Positions 1-11,681 of a stretch of DNA of 64,000 nt are shown piece by piece. The position numbers were made by a program, and so were the translations under genes. The notes below the pieces were generated by a model. The model ran no database searches. It worked only from the letters and a program-made list of their open reading frames with translations, and was not told the DNA's origin. How positions within the stretch are numbered: position 1 is the stretch's first letter; every line of letters starts with the position of its first letter. This DNA is from Paraphaeosphaeria minitans (taxonomy: Eukaryota > Ascomycota > Dothideomycetes > Pleosporales > Didymosphaeriaceae). The stretch covers positions 1,054,001-1,118,000 of the forward strand of contig WJXW01000001.1 of NCBI GenBank assembly GCA_015832175.1, written 5' to 3'.

Positions 1-1
1 A

Positions 2-577
2 GGCCTACTCTACCTTACCTTGTTCCTTGCCTCTAAATTCTCCGTCGCAATTCCTTTTCTACCGTCCCGACCTTTCACGACAAACCCAGATCACGTCTCA
101 GCCACCGCGCGATCGAACCTTAAGAACCGTTCGGTCCTCCCACTCAACGCGAAAGACTCAAATATCTCTAGCTACAGCGACGACCGCGTAGTCCCCGACC
201 GCTACCAAGCAGCAGCCCCACCAGTCTACTCCCTCATTCTGGTCCTCGTACCCATCGGTACTGCGATTTATGTGTGCAGCACTCGCTTCGCCGACTACCG
301 CCATTTTGGATTCGATCTCATTTTCGGCAGTTTGATTGGTATCACCGCGGCCTGGTTTAGCTTCCGCTGGTATCATCTGCCCATCACGCGTGGCGCTGGA
401 TGGTCTTGGGGACCGAGGAGCTATAAGAGATCCTGGGGAATCGGTGTTGGCGTGGGGTCGTATGTGGGAACTGAGGGCTGGAGCCATTACGGGAAAAGCG
501 AGACCACAGCGTCGAATGGACAAAGAACGATGACAGAGGGCCTAGATGAAAGGGAGGAGGGTGGGCGTGCTGTATAG
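2..577 (+). CDS. PAP2 lipid phosphate phosphatase, C-terminal part (5' end outside window)
   Basis: This is the C-terminal part of a membrane phosphatidic acid/diacylglycerol pyrophosphate phosphatase of the PAP2 superfamily, which dephosphorylates lipid phosphates. The open frame enters from the left edge without a start codon, so the gene is truncated by the window. The third PAP2 signature, R-x5-H-x3-D, is visible in TRFADYRHFGFD, with the nucleophile-activating His and Asp present. It is followed by a hydrophobic helix (LIFGSLIGITAAWFSFRW). Upstream lies a further hydrophobic stretch ending in SKFSVAIPFLP, as in fungal LPP/DPP1 proteins. The tail of about 60 residues is polar and Gly-rich, as is common in ascomycete members. 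The family assignment is firm; the exact substrate cannot be told from this fragment. Confidence 0.8.
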   Translation, partial: GLLYLTLFLASKFSVAIPFLPSRPFTTNPDHVSATARSNLKNRSVLPLNAKDSNISSYSDDRVVPDRYQAAAPPVYSLILVLVPIGTAIYVCSTRFADYRHFGFDLIFGSLIGITAAWFSFRWYHLPITRGAGWSWGPRSYKRSWGIGVGVGSYVGTEGWSHYGKSETTASNGQRTMTEGLDEREEGGRAV

Positions 578-1036
578 TAATGTTCAGGTACAGTCGCTGA
601 CTTGATGAGCTTGAGATGGCGTTTTGTTTTCTGGTTTAGCATGGAAGAAGTGGCAGCATGTGGCTTTGGACTTGCACACAGTTACAGTGAAGGCGATTCG
701 TTTTATTCCTCAGTTATGCATGTTTGAAATAGTAAAACGTTTGATGACTTTACAACAAGCTTCGCAAATACAACCTTAATGATCGCGACGTAGTCTAGGT
801 GGATGAAATGATGATCGCGACGTAATATTAGGTAGGTGAAATGAATCTTCCTTGTAGTATTGATGGAAGTCATTCACTGGAGCGGTAGGGATACTATCTA
901 CCCAAGATCTACCCCAGGGTACGAAAACCGAGGTGGGAAAGAACGGCACACGTGCACGCGCGCAGCCTGCGGCGTTACATAATCTCCGATTCATTAAGCA
1001 TCGCAAACCGCGCGACTCTCCAACTTTCCTGCAGCC
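578..1036. other. Intergenic; two-copy direct repeat
   Basis: 3' flank of the PAP2 gene and promoter of the next gene. It contains an imperfect direct repeat at 781-812 and 813-846 (both copies begin GATCGCGACGTA and end in GATGAAATGA or GTGAAATGA). I see no gene. Confidence 0.6.
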
Positions 1037-1931
1037 ATGTCCGAATACTGGAAGTCGACTGTAAGTTTTGCTTTCTACCAGCCTGAAACACACTGACCAT
1101 GCGCAGCCAAAATACTGGTGCAAGTTCTGCAAAGACTACGTCAAGGACACCAAATTCGAGCGCCAGCAACACGAAGCAACCGGCCGCCACCAGTCCAACA
1201 TCCAGCGTTCCCTCAAGGGCCTCCACCGCGAACAAGCCGCCGAAGAACGCCAGAAGCAGCGTGCCAAAGATGAGGTCGCGCGGCTGAACGGACTGGTCCC
1301 GTCTACCTCTTCGTCCGCCGCCAACAACGCGCCAGCTAAGCCGACGTTCGCGAAAACAGAGGAGAAGAAGGCGACACTGCAGGATCGGAAGAAGCAATGG
1401 GAGCAGCTAGCTGCGATGGGCATTGCGGTACCGGACGAAGCGCAGGGCGGGATGGCGCTCAAGGGCGAGTGGACGGTGGTCAAAGAGGAGGTTGTAGGTT
1501 CAGTTGACCAGGACGGGGAGTTCAAGGTGCTGAACAAGGGCGTGAGGAAAAGAAAAGTGGATGAGGCGGAGGAGGAGAGAGAGTTGGCAGGCGAGACTAT
1601 CACACGCAAGAAAGGGTGGGGACAGAAGTACAAGAGCTTGCCTGGCAAGGGCGGGGACGACGATGACATCGAGGCTCTGTTCAAGAAGGGGAAAACGAAC
1701 ATCAATGATGAAGAGGTCGCGTTGAAGACGGAGGTTAAAGAAGAAAATGCGGTCAAAGGGGAGGCCGAGTCGCAACCACTGGCGGATATTCCGACCGAGG
1801 AGGAGGCTGCTGCAAAACAGAAAGCGGAGAGAGACGCTGATGCCGCAGCGGCTTTAGTGAAAGTGGAGGAGGAGGAGTCCGGATCCACGCCCGCAGTGGT
1901 ATTCAAAAAGCGCAGAAAGATCGCTAAGTGA
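1037..1931 (+). CDS. U1-type (matrin) zinc-finger protein, WBP4/FBP21-like splicing factor
   Basis: Two exons, 1037-1060 and 1107-1931, encode 282 aa. The 46-nt intron has GTAAGT, an ACTGAC branch and CGCAG, and both ends are phase 0. The joined N-terminus MSEYWKSTPKYWCKFC gives a U1/matrin-type zinc finger with C13, C16, H30 and H36. The rest is highly charged and rich in Glu, Lys and Ala with coiled-coil character, and ends in a basic KKRRKIAK. This layout matches fungal homologues of WBP4/FBP21, which join the spliceosome in the pre-B and B complexes. The animal proteins also carry WW domains, which I do not see here. Function is inferred from the finger and overall shape. Confidence 0.8.
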
Positions 1932-2496
1932 AAGGGCAACGGGTACTGGCACAGAATAGTCCCATGTACAACCCACAAGATACGAGTCTACGTACGACTC
2001 GGACTCGAAAAGGCCACGAGCAATCTTTCGAGCTCAAGAAAGCTCATGCAATGCGCTGCTTTGGTTGAGGTAGACCAATGATACCGTACCAGCGTCTGAA
2101 CATCGGGCAGGCTTCACACGGAAGGAGAGCAGCATCCGTCAAGCATTTTGACCAGATGAGATTCACACCAAAGAAGCAGTCAACAGTGGCGTAATCAGAG
2201 CTCCGCCGTCTCCATATCAGATCGTATAGAACCAACCATGCATGTGCCTTTTGTCTTTGTGCCTGATGCTGTGCGACAGGCTCCAACAACGCTAGCGTGT
2301 GGATCGCCCGCCATCGTCTCCATACCCTGGTTCAGCCTTGCCATGCTCGCCAAGCGGCTCCCCGTCGCGTCCAACGCTCTCCGCGACTTAACGATTGACA
2401 CACTCCTGGCATACTCCTTCCTCGCTCCCGATATAAGCCGTCTCTGCACATGGTCACTCGTAGCATGCACTCATTTCTCACCTCGACGACGCGACC
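1932..2496. other. Intergenic, HIR1 promoter region
   Basis: Separates two plus-strand genes. The ORFs here have no recognisable content. I see no RNA gene or repeat. Confidence 0.5.
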
Positions 2497-5400
2497 ATGC
2501 ATCTCGTGAAGCCGCAGTGGTTATCCCACCCAGGTGCGTTCACCTTCGACATTGCGAGCCACGCAGGACACGCAGCACTGACATTGCTCCCCATGCAGGC
2601 GACCTTAAAGACTTCGAAGTATACAGTTGCCATGTATCGCCAGATGGATCGCGCCTGGTGACGGCCGCCGGAGGTTTGTTCTCTCTCCACCATGCACTCG
2701 CGCATGCGGAGCTCGCCCGTCGTGCGCCGCCTGGCAAACTGTGACTGACAAGGTGCCTGCAGACGGCTACGTGCGCATATGGTCCACCGAAGCAATCCTG
2801 AACTCGGCCGATCCCAACTACACCAAGCCCAAGCAATTGGCCGCCGTCAACCACCACTCGGGCACCATTCACACCGTGCGCTTCTCGCCAAGCGGGAAAT
2901 ACCTCGCGTCCGGCGCGGACGACAAGATTGTCTGCGTATACGCACTCGACCCCAACGCGCCAGCGCATGTAGCTTTTGGTGGGTTGGGTGCAACAAGCTG
3001 GACATTGGACGGCAGTTGACGAGCACGTCTAGGTTCCAACGAAGTGCCGCCCGTCGAAAATTGGAGAGTCTTCCGCCGTCTCGTAGGCCACGACAATGAC
3101 GTGCAGGATCTCGGCTGGGCGCAGGATGCATCCATCTTGGTGTCAGTAGGGTTGGATTCCAAGGTCGTGGTCTGGTCTGGCCATACCTTTGAGAAGCTGA
3201 AAACGCTATCCAACGTGCACAGCAGTCATGTCAAGGGCATCACCTTCGATCCTGCGAACAAATACTTTGCGACCGCCAGCGACGACCGCACCATCAGGGT
3301 CTTCAGGTTCAACTCACCAGGGCCCAATGCCACCGCCCAAGACCAGGTCAACAACTTCACCCTCGAAAAGACCATAACCTCACCTTTCCAAACATCGCCG
3401 CTGACCACGTACTTCCGCCGCTGCTCATGGTCCCCCGATGGAGCTCACATAGCAGCCGCAAACGCGACTAATGGCCCCGTTAGTACCGTGGCTATTGTAG
3501 CGCGTGGTTCATGGGACGGCGATATTAGTCTAGTCGGCCACGAAGGACCAGTGGAGGTGTGCGCATTTTCTCCCAGGATGTTTCATAAGGAACCACCTAA
3601 TCCGGACCCGAATGGCTTTCAGCCTCACAGCGTCACGGTGGTTGCGTGCGCCGGTCAGGACAAGTGTCTCAGCATCTGGAATACAAGTTATGCACGGCCG
3701 TTCATTCTTACGCAGGAATTGGCAATGAAGTCGATGACAGACCTTGCATGGGCACCAAACGGGGAGACGCTATTTGTGACAAGTTTGGACGGCAGTATTC
3801 TCACGCTGGTATTTGAGCCTGGGGAGCTTGGGTATCCCGCGTCTTTGTCCGAGAACGAGAAATCGCTGTCGAAATATGGCTCTGGTAGGCGAGCGGGAAT
3901 CATTGAAAACACAGACGCACTGCTCCTAGAAGAAAGCAGCAAGAACAGTGAACTTCAGGGTGTGCAGGGTAGAATGGGCGCTCTTATGGGTGACGGCGGC
4001 GCAGTTCAACCTCCCATCACCAACGGCAACGGTGAACTCCCAAGCGCACCTCCACTTACCAACGGCGCGTCAACAACGCAACCCGCACCACCTGCGGAAC
4101 CACCTGCTGACGAACGTGTGGAGAAATTCAAACAGCGCGTCACGATAAAGAATGGCAAGAAGCGCATTGCGCCCATGCTAGTATCATCTTCGTCTGCAGT
4201 CGGACCATCTTCCCTCCCACAAACGCAGCTCATCTCTGCAAACACCACAGCCGGTGGTAATAACAGCAACCCGCACAACATTCTCGATCTGTCGAAACCA
4301 TACGACGGCTATGGCAAAGGCGGTCTGACAGCCATGCTCACCGGGAACAAGAGGAAATTTGCCGAGATCGAGGGCGACGAGGATCGCCAAGTAGAAAAGC
4401 GCCTCGCAAATTCGGTCAAACCTGGTGGAGCGGCGATCGTCTTGAATAGTGAGAACGGGCTCGTACCACCCGGAGCGAACATTGCTGGAAAAACAAACGA
4501 CGCAGGTCCCCCACAGGTCCTGCGACCTGCAATAGTCAATCCGGCGCTTACCGTCAGTCAAGTACGCATGGCTATCCCTAAATTAAGAAGCATAATCGTC
4601 CGGACCGCAGACGGCAAGGAGCCGCCGCAGGGTGCCAAAGCTGATGCAGATACGGTGATCCTGGAGGCCAGGAATGCTACAGCGCCTTCTAGGACAGGGC
4701 GTCCGCAAGACCATGACCCATCCAGGATTACTTGCTCAAAGGAAGGGAAGACGCTCTGGCAAGATTTTCTTCCCAAGTCCGTTCTCCTCGTAACTGGCAA
4801 CACCAACTTTTTCGCGGCGGCGTGTGAAGATGGTTCTGTTTATGCCTGGTCCCCATCAGGACGAAGAACGCTGAATGCGCTGATACTCGAAGCACAGCCA
4901 GTCATTATGGACTGCCGAGCATGGTGGTTGCTCGCAGTAAGCGCAGTCGGTATGTGCTATGTCTGGAATCTGAGAAACATGTCCGCACCTCACCCACCAA
5001 TCTCTCTGGCGCCGATCCTCGATATCGCTGCGCAAGCCCAAGGACCACATTTGACAAGATCCCCTGGCATCGTCTTTGCACGCCTCAACTCAGAAGGCCG
5101 GATCATCGTAGCGCTGTCCAACGGAGAAGGATACGCATATTCACCATCAATGTACGTCTGGCAACGTCTTTCTGAGCCGTGGTGGGCAGTTGGCAGTCAG
5201 TACTGGAATACAACCGACTCCTCCGTCGGCAACGTCACTTCAAAATCCAACAACAGCGCAGCTGGCAAAGAAAAGGACGACCAAGTCTCCATTGAGAACA
5301 TCTCGGCCGGCATTATCCCTATGCTTGAGCGTAATACTACGAACCAATTCCTTCTGACCGGTCGCGCATTCTATCTCCAGAGACTTGTCAAGGTCCTCAT

Positions 5401-5840
5401 CTCGGCTGAGGGCTACGAAAGTTTCGAGTCATGTGCTTCTGTTGCGCATCTCGAAAACCGCGTTGCTGCTGCCAGGGCGCTTGGCGCGAAGTCGGAGTTT
5501 AAGATATATCTGTCGATGTACGTCAAACGCATCGGAGCCGAAGGAATGCGGGGCAAGATCGAAGAGCTGCTGCGTGAGCTGTCAAGAGGCTTGATCGAGG
5601 AAGACGAGGACGACAACCCCTCCGATCAAGACATTGCCGGCTGGAAGAGGGAGGAGCTACTTAAACAAGCGGTCATCATACTCGGTAAGTCAATGTATCT
5701 CACCGCCCTGCGGATGGCATCGCTAATACTTGATAGGGAAATACCGTGAACTTCAAGGTATCACAGTACCGTACGCGAAGCTGGTTGGCATCGTGGGCCC
5801 CGCTGCGGAAAGCGCCGATCAGCAGATGGGTGATGTGTAG
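2497..5840 (+). CDS. hir1: HIR1/HIRA histone H3-H4 chaperone subunit
   Basis: Five exons (2497-2533, 2599-2673, 2763-2978, 3033-5684, 5737-5840) give 1027 aa. All splice phases agree, and the start MHLVKPQWLSHPG is typical of fungal Hir1. The N-terminal 390 residues form WD40 repeats (for example VRIWS, VCVYAL, VVVWSG, IRVFRF, LSIWNT blades). A HIRA B-domain, the Asf1-binding motif, is visible near residues 475-495 as VTIKNGKKRIAPML. The C-terminal HIRA domain lies at about 810-965 (SAEGYESFESCASVAHLENR and following). With Hir2, Hir3 and Hpc2 it deposits H3-H4 independently of replication and represses histone genes in the nucleus. Length fits the family. The final exon adds KYRELQGITVPYAKLVGIVG, and the ORF reading through that intron would lose it. 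Confidence 0.95.
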
Positions 5841-8064
5841 GAACATACTACATCTCGATTGGGCGAAACATGAAATGGACGAATGGGCGTTACTTCAGAA
5901 CGGTTTGGCGTTAACGTGATGCACATTTGGTTAGCTGGATTGTACTACTAGACCGTATTTGGTTGGCAGCGATGCGCGCAATGCATTGTATGCAGCAGCA
6001 TTGTGTCAGTGCGGAGGAGTTTGCGGCGATGTGTAATTGTAGAATACAGCATTTGCACTGGGGGAGGTGGTGGGCTAAGGGTGGTCATGGACAGGTTATT
6101 CTGAACTGCATTTGGTAGGTGTCGTTAGAGGCTGGCGAGCGTGTGTTGTCACAAATACCCTAGACACGCGTCCTGATTAAGTCACTCTCTATCGCTTTCC
6201 TAGTATTGTTGTGGCGTATGGCTTGATGCGCACCCCGGAGCGGATGTTCCTCGTTCAGAAGCGCATGTGTCAACTTTAGGACCCCCCTACCTATAGGTAC
6301 AGGGCTTAGCGTCAGGCGGCCGTCCGCAATCAAACTTTACCTCGTTTGGTATTATTGGATTTCGCAAGTAAGAGTCAGACGGGAGGTTTGATCTGGGGAC
6401 TACCTAGGACGTTAGGGCGCCATCCGCAGAATGTCCCGACAACTCACTTACCTGACAACTTCACTCGTGTCCATGAATTCGCCGACCCGCGATATAACCA
6501 TCGATATGACATCCTTGAGATTTCTGGTCCCCACCGACTCAATGGCGCGCCAGTGGATCACGGCCGATCGAAAAAGAAAACGTTCAGCGTCATGGTCATG
6601 TGCGCAGCTGCAGCATGCTCATCTGGAAGCTGATTCCAGCCCAATAAAAACATACACACCGTACAGGTGCAAACCATCCTGCTGATCCCCATGTACAGTA
6701 CGCCGCTCCCAAACGCCATGATATGCAAAAGCCCAAGCCCATGCCATCTCCCGTGCTTCAAGACAGCATTCACCACGTGATATAGCTTCAACCGCACCAT
6801 ACTCAGAGCCAGCAAATCTCGCTAGAGACTAATAAGATATATCATGGCGATACCTTATCATGACCGAGCTTTGGTGCCGTGAAAGACCAGGGTCTAGATC
6901 CTGATTTGCTCCGAGGAAAAAAAAAACTATAACACTTCCAGTCGCTATCTTCGATGTCGGTCGAGGAAGGAGGGGCAGACCGCCCAAGGAAACACATTCC
7001 AGTGAGTCAAAGATAGTGTGGGTTTTTAACAAATGGAGGAGTCTCCTGAGCCTATCACATTCTAAATTACTGGAAAACTCAGCTGTGGAAAATCTGTCTT
7101 CATAAAATCGATGTATCGCATCTTGTTAAATGCTAACTGTTGTACGCTTTTTTCTTTTTATCTATCACGAGCAAGACCAAGGTACATATTTTCTTATCAG
7201 TTTAACAACATCTTTCATTGCACACATTTTGACGAAAATAGGCTAGTCTTGGATTGTTCTGGACGATTTAGTCGACATGGACTCGAAGGGCAACTTGGTG
7301 TTGAACTCTGACGTCTGGATTAGTAGGACACTTGAGAAGACGCTGCGACTTTTTAATAATCCGCTATTGGCTTGACCAGTCTCTCAGACTTCGTCGCTAT
7401 GAGCCCTGGGAAAAATCACAGCGCGAGGGAAAGTGCTTCAATATGATCACGTGATCCGCCATCACATGATTATATTTCTTCACCGTGCGCGTAACTTCTC
7501 TTCCACTGCATGTATCTCCTCCCTTCTCCACCAGACTACATCTCTCGCAACGGATTGCCGTTTCGTGATCTAGATGAAGCACTGCACCCAGCATTGCGAA
7601 GGCCAAGACGACGATCTCTTGCGTCATACCTATCCGTGGCGCATCGCACCTACCTCGTCTCCAAGTCGTTTACCTACCGTAGCACCCCCGGGTACATGTT
7701 CACGGTCTATCAGCCCTCCTGTGCCCAGGAACCATTCCAATTATGTACTGCATGTGCAATGCACCTTACTGTTGGGTGTATCTTCGTCCGCTACCTAGTG
7801 TCCTTTTTCTGGTCAAGTTCCTTGGTGGTAGAGACTACGAACGGCAAGAGGAGGGATAAGAACCAGTATCTACGAGCCCCCACGTGAAAACGCCATCGCG
7901 CCTCTCCACGTTCTAACGTGCAGTTCCTGCGTCATTGTGCGGATGAGCGGACATGGGAGGAGAAGCTGATAAAGCAGTGGTACGACAGTGTGGGGACACC
8001 ACGCGTACAAGAGTGAATGTTGTGATTATATTCCAAGTTTTACCAAAAGGAAACCTCGTTCAAC
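5841..8064. other. 2.2-kb gene-free stretch
   Basis: ORFs of up to 125 codons occur on both strands, but none shows a domain, signal peptide or plausible exon chain. About 6830-7300 is more AT-rich than its surroundings. No tRNA-like boxes or large repeats were seen. I see nothing that can be called. Confidence 0.4.
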
Positions 8065-9640
8065 ATGCGCAGCTCGACTTTCTCGAGTGTTTTCTTGCTT
8101 GCAAGTGTTGCGGCACAAAACTTGTCGCTGCAGCATCCGGAACTCTTCTCGCTGCATTGGCGAATGCTGGAGCAGAACTCCACCTCAGGTTTCGAGACGC
8201 CAACGGTGGACTTTTTGTCGGGATACCTGGAAGACAAAGGCCTCACCGTAGAATTGCAGCCTGTGCAGAGTCCGATCGTTGCGTATGAGAACGATGCCGG
8301 GGTTCGATACAGCGAGAGAAACTGACATGTCCATAGGTACAACGTCCGCAGGCAGAACATCTTCGCGTGAGTCTGCAGGCCTCTTCGGGATTGGATACTG
8401 ATAGCTTCCGTATAGGTACATCGGATCCAATAGGACATGCCGGTTAATTCTTAACTCTCATACGGATGTGGTCCCGCCGTACTTCCCTCCCACCGACAAC
8501 GACACCGACGTTTGCGGCCGTGGAGCCAACGACGCGAAAGGCTCCATTGCCTGCCAGGTGACCGCATCGCTCGAACTGAAGGACGCAGGCGTGATCAAAG
8601 AGGGTGACGTTTGCTTGATGTACGACGTAGGCGAGGAACAGTATGGCGATGGGATGCGGACGTTTGTGGATTCGCTGACTTATACTCCGGAATGGATCCT
8701 TACAGGAGAGCCCACCGAGTCGTTCCAGGCGACTGGCCATAAAGGATCAATCAACATCAATGTTACAGCGATCGGAGACACAGCTCATTCGTCGGTGCCG
8801 CAATATGGCCGCAATGCGATTCTAGAGCTCATGAACTTTATCCCGAGCTTGTTGAACCTAACTAGTATCTTTCCCTAAGACGACTTCCAGTGAGTTGGCC
8901 GAGTGGGAAAGATTTGGCAGTCATTCTAATCATTGGCACAGCGGAAACACAACGCTCTCTCTATCTTCCATCAGGGGCGGCACCATCTCCAATCAAGTCG
9001 CAGACCGCGCCGAAGCCATTGTCAATTCCCGCGTTGGAGTTCCTGCGAAGGAGATCTGGGACATCATAACGGAGCAGGTGGGTAACGTGTCGAACATCAT
9101 CCTATCCCGAGTTTCCGCGTCTTCCAATCCTCTGGCCATGGATGTCATCGAAGGCTGGCTGGCCAAGAAGATCATGCCGTATGGGACAGACTTAGGAGCT
9201 TGGACTATCAACAACACCAAGCTATTGCTGGGCGTTGGCTCGATGTGCTTAGACGAAAGGTTCCCACAGGGAAAGGAAAAGTTGCTATTGGTAAGGCGAG
9301 ATATTTGCTACCGCGCACTCTGCGTAAGTCTGGTAGCATGCCTAATGCCGATGGATGCTGACCAGCCTGCTTGCATAGTCATGAAGCTGTGTCGAAGCAA
9401 GAGATGATTGACATGGTGCGTTTTCCGAGTTGTGGTATTTGAACGGTTTACTGACCATCGGTGCAGGTTGTTTATTACAAGGAGTTCGTGCAAGGCATCC
9501 TCAATGGGACGCTGGTACCCATTCACAACGGCACATTCCCGTCAAGCTACCTTTTGGAAACCAACACTGGCAACTTGACCAAGCGAGAGATCGCGATGCA
9601 AGACTACGAAGCGCGACGTTATGGTGGATGTATGCATTGA
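8065..9640 (+). CDS. Secreted M20-family metallopeptidase, interrupted by an in-frame stop (possible pseudogene)
   Basis: The product starts with a signal peptide (MRSSTFSSVFLLASVAAQ). Exons 8065-8282, 8337-8366 and 8416-8889 join in phase. They give the metal-site motifs of M20 peptidases (acetylornithine deacetylase/carboxypeptidase-like): SHTDVVPP, GRGANDAKG and the VGEE pair. Exon 4 starts at 8942 (GNTTLSLSSIRGG), and the last exon at 9467 ends DYEARRYGGCMH. Exon 3 carries a TAA at 8876-8878, between FIPSLLNLTSIFP and DDFH, where relatives continue. Using a weak GTTGAA donor near 8850 would skip the stop but lose family residues. The junction before HEAVSKQEM (about 9244-9379) is also unclear, because the two strong donors there give the wrong phase. 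Family call is good; intactness is doubtful. Confidence 0.6.
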
Positions 9641-10990
9641 AGAAGAAGTGGGGCTCCTGGATGGCCGTCTTCTCGTCGCGCATCTTGTTGGAAATGAAGC
9701 CTGTACGTAAGCTGTTCAGCTGCCTAAAGGATTTTCGTGTCAAAGTATTCGTGTCAAAGTATTCGTGCCTTGTATGCAGGGTGATTCTTGCTGAGATGGA
9801 TAGTACCACTTCACAGGTGATTGCTGAGATGGATAGTACCACTTCACAGGTGATTGCTGAGGGCCGATCTGAACAGGTTGAAATCAGCCCGAGGGAGATC
9901 TAAGATTGGGAAAGAGCCCTTTCGTCCTTCTTTCCGTCGCATGCTTTTCGTACGTCCAAAGGCGTCATAAGGTGGACGACAAAGACGTGTGAGCGCAGTC
10001 TTTGCAAAGGTTGAATGCGTGAAAGAGAAAGCAGCCGCAGATGGTCTGGAATGCCAACCGCTTGTCCTTCACTTCCGGCGAATGTCGACGTCCGTCTTGA
10101 GTGCCGACTCGCCTTGAATGGCGAAATTGCGATGGGCGATGTCACCTTTGGCGGCTACAATTCGCTTCGTGCCTCCACGGAGACGGAAACAGAAGGCATT
10201 TGCTCGCCACGCACGTCTTCACTACCGCGCGTCGATGTCTCAAAGCAGTTGTCCAATTCTCGCGCTGCATGCTGCATGTTCACCTTGTGTATCGGCTTCT
10301 GGACAGCCAAACACGAGGGCAAGGCTGCATCTCCGCACTCACACATTGTTTACTAGGGACAGCGCTGATCCTCTGCGTGCTTAAAAAGTGGAAATGAGAG
10401 GTAGGTAGACTTGCAGGCCGTGATTGGATGGGCTAAACAAGTTTGTGAGTTCAATTACCGATGCCTCGCGCTATGGTGCGAAGTGGTGAGCAACGCCCGC
10501 AGTGCAAGAGCTGCGACATGCAGGCCAGGCAGGCATTCACGGTCCGCTTTGTTGGTTGCAGACTCCAGAGTACGAAGGACGCAACGCGGGTGTGGTCGCG
10601 GCTGAACAAACAAACACAGCGTGCAGGGAGGGCCGAAAACAGCAGCCCCCAGCTCGTCCGCATGCAGACCGCGCGCATAAAAAGAGTGCCGAGCGCTCGC
10701 CTTGTTCCCGCTCATTTCATTTCAACTGCAATTTGCCACAAAAGGAATCCGTCAAGTTAGCCGCCCCGTGGTGGCCGCAAGTGAGTTAGGAAAGCCCCCA
10801 TCGCAACATCTGGCCCGGCCGCCTCGTCGTTTCAAAAGCCCCAGGATCCCGCGCCCGCAACACCAGCGATCCCTCCTCCTCATCTCTCGTGCACACTCAT
10901 TGTTCGTCCGGCCTCACCTCTGCGCAGCTCTCTGCTCCACACTCGTTCAATCCTCTTCCCTCTAGTGTTCCCCACGTGTTCTCAGTCAAG
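9641..10990. other. Intergenic, promoter of the GPI-protein gene
   Basis: Holds short tandem repeats near 9740-9860 (entered separately). CT/CA-rich sequence before 10991 is typical of a fungal core promoter and 5' leader. The overlapping ORFs at 10000-10800 look like chance. Confidence 0.4.
9791..9856. repeat. 33-bp tandem duplication
   Basis: Two identical 33-bp units (CTGAGATGGATAGTACC...) lie head to tail. A smaller duplication (TTCGTGTCAAAGTA, twice) lies just upstream near 9735-9765. They lie downstream of the M20 gene. Confidence 0.85.
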
Positions 10991-11681
10991 ATGCAATTCT
11001 ACGCTGTCGTCGTGGCCGCTATGGCCGCGGCTGTGTCCGCCCAATTCCCTACCAACATCGACCCTGCGTACGTCTCCACTGACTATTGCACGCCACTGTG
11101 CGCTGTGCTCTGTCAATGCGTGGCTAACATTACGCAGGCAGCAATCCGCTCTACTCGTCCTCGCGACCGCGCTCCCGCCGTCTGTCCTCGCCGCTGCGGC
11201 TACCAACCAGGCCGGCTTCGCTTCTGAGGTCGCATCGTCCATCGCGGCGGGCAACACGCCCGAGTGGTACCAGGCTCTTCCCACCGACGTCAAGGCTGCG
11301 CTCGCCTCCATCTACCCCGTCTCTACCTCTGCCGAGGAGACGCCGTCCGAGACCGCTGCCCCGTCTTCGTCTTCGTATGAGGCATCGTCGTTGTCGTCGT
11401 CGTCGTCGTCATCATCATCATCATCGTACGAGGCGTCTTCGGTCGCTGAGACCACCACCACCGCTGCCATCACTTCTGCCCCTGTCGTTGTGCCCTCTGG
11501 CACCGGCGCGTCCTCGATCGGCACCAACTCCACCGGCATCACCAGCGTGAACACGCCGACGCTCTCCGGCACTGGTAGCCCCCAGCCCACGGATTCTCCT
11601 GGCGCAGCATCCGTTCCTTCGGCAGCCATTGGCGCTGGCATTGCCGGTGCCCTGGCTTTCCTCGGCATGCTCGCCTTGTAA
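10991..11681 (+). CDS. GPI-anchored Ser/Thr-rich cell-surface protein
   Basis: Exons 10991-11067 and 11138-11681 give 206 aa; the 70-nt intron (GTACGT to CGCAG) splits a codon after two bases. The N-terminus MQFYAVVVAAMAAAVSAQ is a signal peptide. A small globular part follows (DPAQQSALLVLATALPPSVL and WYQALPTDVKAALASIYPV). Then comes a long Ser/Thr/Ala/Pro-rich stalk that includes a run of eleven serines. The C-terminus is small residues followed by a hydrophobic tail (IGAGIAGALAFLGMLAL), as expected for GPI attachment. Such proteins sit in the plasma membrane or wall with an O-glycosylated stalk. The globular part resembles a widespread uncharacterised ascomycete family; its role is unknown. 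Confidence 0.85.
11384..11427 (+). repeat. TCG/TCA trinucleotide repeat coding for poly-Ser
   Basis: A run of TCG and TCA codons inside the GPI-protein stalk. Trinucleotide slippage here would change stalk length without breaking the frame. Confidence 0.85.
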
